Assembly: GCA_013816895.1 (NCBI GenBank)
Contig: JACDDR010000037.1
Span: 1 to 34,879 of the forward strand
From: Bacteroidota bacterium
Lineage (GTDB): Bacteria > Bacteroidota > Bacteroidia > B-17B0 > Aurantibacillaceae
Direction: 5' to 3'
DNA: 34,879 nucleotides
The stretch's first letter is position 1. Each line of letters starts with the position of its first letter. The translations under genes and the position numbers were made by a program. Shown in pieces: positions 33,243-34,879 of the stretch. The notes under the pieces were generated by a model. That model had not been told where the DNA came from, searched no databases, and was given only the letters and a program-made list of their open reading frames with translations.

Positions 33243-34777
33243 TCCGGTGCATTTTTTAAGCGGTAGAGTTGCTTGTGGATATAACTTTCTCCGGTGATCA
33301 AAGCCCTTTGAATCCTCCGAGCATAATAAATACTGTCCAGAATTTCTTTCTGCTTCTCTTCTACCAATTGCTTCTGCTTCTCCACAATGGCTTTCTGTTT
33401 TTCAATAATACTTTTTTGTTTTCGTGTGATCCGAAAACGGTTATACATAAAGCCCGTGAAAATTATCACGAGACCCAGCCCACTGAATAAAAAATACTGT
33501 TGGTTCCTTTTTGTTTTAATTTCTGTTTGTTGTTTTTCTATTTGTACGTTTTTTACCTGCATATCTTTCGCTGTCGCAACACTGTCCTCTGCTCTTTGCT
33601 TCTCGTACTTATACTGTGCTTCTTTTTGGAATGCCAGTTTCAGATTCTCTTTGTTTTTTACACTATCTCTCATCTGCACATACAATTTGTACATCTCAAG
33701 ACTCTGCATGCCTTTGCCTTGCTGCTCATATATCTCGCTCATAAGTTGTGCAGCACGCTCAATGTTATCAGGGTACCCCAACTCTTTTGAGAGTTCCAAA
33801 GCCCTATGCGCATTCTGAAAAGCTTCCTGTAGCTTTCCTTGCTTTTTATAAACGCCACCAATGTTATTTAAAGCGTTGGCGATCCCATGTTTTTCATCAA
33901 CCTCTTCAAATATTTTGAGACTACGGCTAAAATAATCCAAGGACTCTTTGAACAGTCCCTGTCTATCGTAAATACCTCCCATGTTATTAAGAGTTGTGGC
34001 CATTCCCCTTGTGTTTCCGATCTCTTTTTTTATTTGCAGACTGCGGCCATAATATTCAAGTGCTTTTTTTGTTTGTCCCTGCATGTCAAAAATGACCCCC
34101 AGGTTATTCAGGGCCTCAGCAATTCCGCCTTTGTCGCCAATCTCCTGATACATTTTAAGACTGCGTTCATTAAACCGGAGAGCTTCTTCAACGCGGCCCA
34201 GACTTTTATAAATAGCCCCTATATTGGTGAGGGAATAAGCGATCCCTTTTTTGTGCTCAATCTCTTCATATATTTTAAGGTTGCGCGCAAAATAATCCAA
34301 AGCTCCTTTTACCTGTCCCTGGTTGTAATATATAAAACCGATGTTGTTAAGAGATACTGCAATTCCCAGTTTGTCTCCAATCTGTTCACGTATTTTTAGA
34401 CTACGGCTAAAATATTCAAGGGCCTCTTTTACCCGACCAAGATCTTGGTAAAAGTAGCCCGTATTGTTGAAGGCATTTCCAAGGTATTTCCAATAGATCT
34501 TTTTTTGTGAATCAGACAGGGAGGAAGAAGATAAATTCTTCTCAGCAACAGATTTTAACTGATCATTAAACGCGGGCCACTCTTCATCACTCGCCGTTTC
34601 GGCAAGCTCATTTAAAATACTGCAACGAGTGGTATCGTGCTTCGCGCCTGCCTGACCGGCAGGCAGGTTTTTGAGTGCGAGTTTTAATGAATCTAATTCA
34701 GGGGTTTGTGCACGACCACCCTTAGACAGGCTTAGGGCGAGAGCGCACAACAGATAAATATGTAATATTCGTTTCAA
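33239..34777 (-). CDS. Exported/membrane TPR protein with coiled-coil tail
   Basis: A 512-residue protein that I start at TTG 34777, one nt after the upstream stop, since it gives a signal peptide ([19 protein letters not shown]) and no ATG lies in the N-terminal part. Six units of exactly 40 residues (about 101-340) carry kinesin-light-chain-style TPRs of the form ALxYFxRSLKIxEEIGDKxGIAxxLNNIGxIYxxQG. Next come a short helix bundle, one transmembrane helix ([17 protein letters not shown]), and a Gln/Lys-rich coiled coil. The chain ends [20 protein letters not shown] plus 15 residues, resembling the segment before the phosphatase domain of the 7747-10008 protein, but with no catalytic domain. 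Two palindromic repeats interrupt its N-terminus. Confidence 0.85.
   Translation of the reverse strand: MKRILHIYLLCALALSLSKGGRAQTPELDSLKLALKNLPAGQAGAKHDTTRCSILNELAETASDEEWPAFNDQLKSVAEKNLSSSSLSDSQKKIYWKYLGNAFNNTGYFYQDLGRVKEALEYFSRSLKIREQIGDKLGIAVSLNNIGFIYYNQGQVKGALDYFARNLKIYEEIEHKKGIAYSLTNIGAIYKSLGRVEEALRFNERSLKMYQEIGDKGGIAEALNNLGVIFDMQGQTKKALEYYGRSLQIKKEIGNTRGMATTLNNMGGIYDRQGLFKESLDYFSRSLKIFEEVDEKHGIANALNNIGGVYKKQGKLQEAFQNAHRALELSKELGYPDNIERAAQLMSEIYEQQGKGMQSLEMYKLYVQMRDSVKNKENLKLAFQKEAQYKYEKQRAEDSVATAKDMQVKNVQIEKQQTEIKTKRNQQYFLFSGLGLVIIFTGFMYNRFRITRKQKSIIEKQKAIVEKQKQLVEEKQKEILDSIYYARRIQRALITGESYIHKQLYRLKNAPD
34647..34667. repeat. Palindromic CCTGCCTG repeat inside the TPR gene
   Basis: Arms CCTGCCTG (34647-34654) and CAGGCAGG (34660-34667) form a perfect 8-bp stem around ACCGG. 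In frame on the minus strand they encode LPAGQAG at residues 38-44. The GC content is far above that of the neighbourhood, which suggests an inserted mobile palindrome. Confidence 0.7.
34719..34737. repeat. Palindromic repeat in the signal-peptide codons of the TPR gene
   Basis: CCCTTAG (34719-34725) and CTTAGGG (34731-34737) pair at 6 of 7 positions around ACAGG. With the following GCGAG it resembles the widespread GACAGGCTCAGGGCGAG element I recall from many bacterial genomes; on the minus strand it encodes the tell-tale LSLSKG peptide within the signal sequence. Confidence 0.55.
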
Positions 34778-34778
34778 A

Positions 34779-34879
34779 TTACCCCATCAGGTTTTTTAGT
34801 TTTCTTTCTATGTACTTTTCATTTGTAATTAACGCCGTTTGTATTCGCTTTGCATAGTGAATACTATCCAGAATTTCTT
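34779..34879 (-). CDS. C-terminal end of a second TPR-family protein
   Basis: The last 32 codons of a gene entering from the right edge end at TAA 34779-34781. The peptide reads EILDSIHYAKRIQTALITNE, then KYIERKLKNLMG, and so repeats the tail of the neighbouring protein ([20 protein letters not shown]) almost exactly. It is therefore a tandem paralog of the TPR/coiled-coil protein, again ending without a phosphatase domain. Its stop is one nt from the TTG start of the next gene, so the pair is probably cotranscribed and translationally coupled. Everything upstream of this tail lies outside the window. Confidence 0.75.
   Translation of the reverse strand, partial: EILDSIHYAKRIQTALITNEKYIERKLKNLMG

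Noticed and set aside
33269..34399. Long plus-strand open frames across the TPR gene, rich in Phe, Cys and Ser
   Set aside because: They are shadows produced by the codon periodicity of the 40-residue repeats on the opposite strand.

Overview
The window looks like a chromosomal segment of a member of the Bacteroidota, probably from the Flavobacteriales/Sphingobacteriales side; genus cannot be set from this sequence. Supporting signs: two secreted proteins end in type IX secretion (T9SS) type A sorting domains; Bacteroidota-type promoter boxes (TAnnTTTG) stand before several genes and Shine-Dalgarno sequences are scarce; there are many TPR, MORN and beta-barrel envelope proteins; and the alanine dehydrogenase-like protein, fused IcmF mutase, DUF1684, DUF2279 and ECF-sigma operons resemble those of this phylum. 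Most of it is ordinary core and envelope gene content. I see no rRNA, tRNA, CRISPR array, transposase or prophage.

Layout. 1-366 is the end of a fatty acid desaturase, closed by a strong terminator. 558-15041 is one long minus-strand block: a frameshifted response regulator, an alanine dehydrogenase-like protein, an outer-membrane barrel protein, fabD, mnmA, a secreted GEVED/T9SS protein, a MORN-repeat protein, a small P-loop kinase-like protein, a TPR-SpoIIE phosphatase, a TPR protein overlapping a DUF1684 protein, and the large fused acyl-CoA mutase icmF. 15233-16954 is a plus-strand T9SS repeat protein, convergent with a small membrane protein. 17520-20490 is a compact four-gene ECF sigma-factor operon (sigma factor, membrane protein with four PxxYF-type motifs, Spy/CpxP-like periplasmic protein, outer-membrane protein). 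It is followed by DUF2279, MerR and lipoprotein genes and an ACMSD-type decarboxylase. 24337-29157 is minus-strand: an unknown protein coupled to a 3-hydroxyacyl-CoA dehydrogenase, dnaA with its terminator, and a 5'-nucleotidase split into two overlapping genes in reversed domain order. 29201-33242 is plus-strand: a thioesterase, then a sugar-nucleotide set (DegT aminotransferase, UDP-glucose dehydrogenase, UDP-glucuronate decarboxylase) able to supply UDP-glucuronate, UDP-xylose and an amino sugar for surface polysaccharide. 33239-34879 holds two tandem TPR proteins sharing a tail that resembles the linker preceding the phosphatase domain of the 7747-10008 protein.

Points most worth a second look: the four-fold PxxYF motif protein in the sigma operon; the roughly 94-bp inverted-repeat element at 23248-23341; palindromic repeat insertions inside the coding sequence at 34647-34737; the permuted split 5'-nucleotidase; the alanine dehydrogenase-like protein that seems to lack two catalytic residues; and the A7-tract frameshift in the response regulator.
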